From Trematomus loennbergii (Eukaryota; Chordata; Actinopteri; Perciformes; Nototheniidae): DNA of 64,000 nucleotides. Shown here piece after piece: positions 62,801 through 64,000 of this stretch (its first letter is position 1; each line of letters begins with the position of its first letter). The stretch lies in NCBI GenBank assembly GCA_012861695.1, contig JAAOOA010000006.1, positions 29,245,811 to 29,309,810 of the forward strand, in the 5' to 3' direction. The translations under genes and the position numbers were made by a program. The notes under the pieces were generated by a model. The model was given only the letters and a program-made list of their open reading frames with translations, was not told the DNA's origin and ran no database searches.

Positions 62801-64000
62801 CATTGGCTTCACTAAAAGTTGCCCCTTGGTACGAATGCAAGCCTCCGTCCAACCAATCCTCTGAAGTTGTCATCACATACAGTGCCCAGTATTCCATCCA
62901 CGGACCTTTTTAAAAGTCCTGCTTTAAATTCCATCATTCTAAATCCCATAATTTAGATCTCAAGCCAACTCTCCTCACCACAACATCTAGTGTCTAGACT
63001 CTTGGGGAATATTTCATCACGACTCCCTTATTATTACTAAGTCATGATGGGGTCTAACACTCTTCACTATTCAAACTTTCTTTTGGACCATATAATACAT
63101 TTATTTACTCTAATAAGTCTCTACGGATTTTGTACTGTGAACTATACATATACTTTGCCATGCAGGCTTTTGTTGTAATCCTCTTGTGTGTATATTTGTA
63201 TGCTATGCAAGGCTATGCCATGCTCCAATCAGTAGCATACCAAGGAAGTTAGCAGGGGTCTGCAAGTAATGCTAACTCTCATGGGAAACACCCACTCAGA
63301 GACCTGGATCTTAGACTCTGTTTATTCAAACACATCGAAAATAGTTTGATGTATCACTGTTTCAAAATGTGCACATTATCAGTACCATTATAGCTTCAAT
63401 GACTGAACACAAAAAAGTATGATGGTATTTTTAAACCTATAAGCAAAAATACATTGCAAACGGCAACTTTCTCTTTAAAAGTTGCTCCACTGTGGATAAG
63501 CAGGTGACCTCCATTAGAGGATCTGAAGCCCTATACAGGTGAATATAGAACGGTGAGAGATAAAAAGGATAAACCTGCAGTATTATAGGAAAAATACAGC
63601 AGATGAAGCAAGAACCAGAGCTAAAGGAGGGATTGTAAAGGGTTGACTGTTATCTATCTCCCACATATCACGCTCCAGATGTTGGGATCTTTTATGAGGC
63701 AGGCTAATCATCTTATCATCTCTCTCTGCCCTGGTATTTATGTCCTTTCTTTCCCTTCTGCCACTTTCTGTTGAGCCCAAAAAGCCCATCACCTCACTGC
63801 TGGTTAGCCGCCATCAATCTGGAACTCAAGTACAAAAGTATCGACTTTTCCTTGTCAGCCTCTGCAGATAGATGCTGGCTTATTATTTTGGTTCAGCCCC
63901 CAAATATCGAGACTCATAGTCCAGGACTCTTGGCTCTATTGATTAACCATTAAAAGGCTGGCCTTTGGCTGTGTGTCCTGTAGAGTGTAAAGAGGCAGAA
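59806..64000. other. Intergenic DNA to window end, no gene recognised
   Basis: No exon, RNA or complete transposon was supported. 60880-61330 is repeat-poor with even composition (GCGGCAGACTTAAGGGAG, GCTATTAGCATGCTAATGG) and is a candidate for conserved regulatory DNA. Confidence 0.35.

Overview
The window is vertebrate, almost certainly teleost fish, nuclear DNA. It has GT-AG introns, long (TG)n/(CA)n microsatellites and a dense, nested set of fish-type transposons (hAT, Kolobok-like TTAA elements, DIRS-like, L2, piggyBac, a tRNA-derived SINE). No prokaryotic gene organisation, rRNA, tRNA gene or CRISPR array was seen.

One protein-coding gene is supported: the last six coding exons of an ADAMTS metalloprotease on the + strand (4833-16452). 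They encode the C-terminal thrombospondin type 1 repeats (TSRs) and the terminal PLAC domain. Repeat spacing and several sequence blocks fit ADAMTS18 best, with ADAMTS16 as the nearest alternative. Splice phases agree at every junction except in the second exon seen here (10347-10540). That exon lacks one base in a G run (around 10366-10368) and meets an in-frame TGA at 10371, so the allele is either broken or mis-assembled at that point.

Introns carry many insertions. The 5.3-kb intron holds an L2 LINE that has lost its reverse-transcriptase core and has an 815-bp inverted-repeat transposon in its 3' UTR. The 642-bp intron before exon 12091-12250 is mostly one 542-bp inverted-repeat element. 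The last intron holds a CAGGGT-ended element with a perfect 16-bp hairpin.

Downstream of the gene (about 17-28 kb) is a transposon-rich block: a second L2, a DIRS-like ORF1 fragment, a hAT nested in a hAT, another hAT, and a 1.34-kb foldback element with arms of about 445 bp. From 28 to 48 kb the DNA is sparse in repeats apart from microsatellites, small hATs at 33.7 and 36.8 kb and a piggyBac remnant at 40 kb. From 48.4 to 59.1 kb come a self-nested element with 3-bp CWG target duplications, a DIRS-like element with an internal complementary region, a TTAA-flanked element and a 1-kb hAT. No second gene was recognised; parts of 29-36 kb and 55.8-61.4 kb look like gene-desert DNA that could hold conserved enhancers.

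Exon calls rest on splice sites, phase and motif agreement. Transposon boundaries rest on terminal inverted repeats and target-site duplications read directly from the sequence. Family names come from recognised motifs and were not checked against a database.
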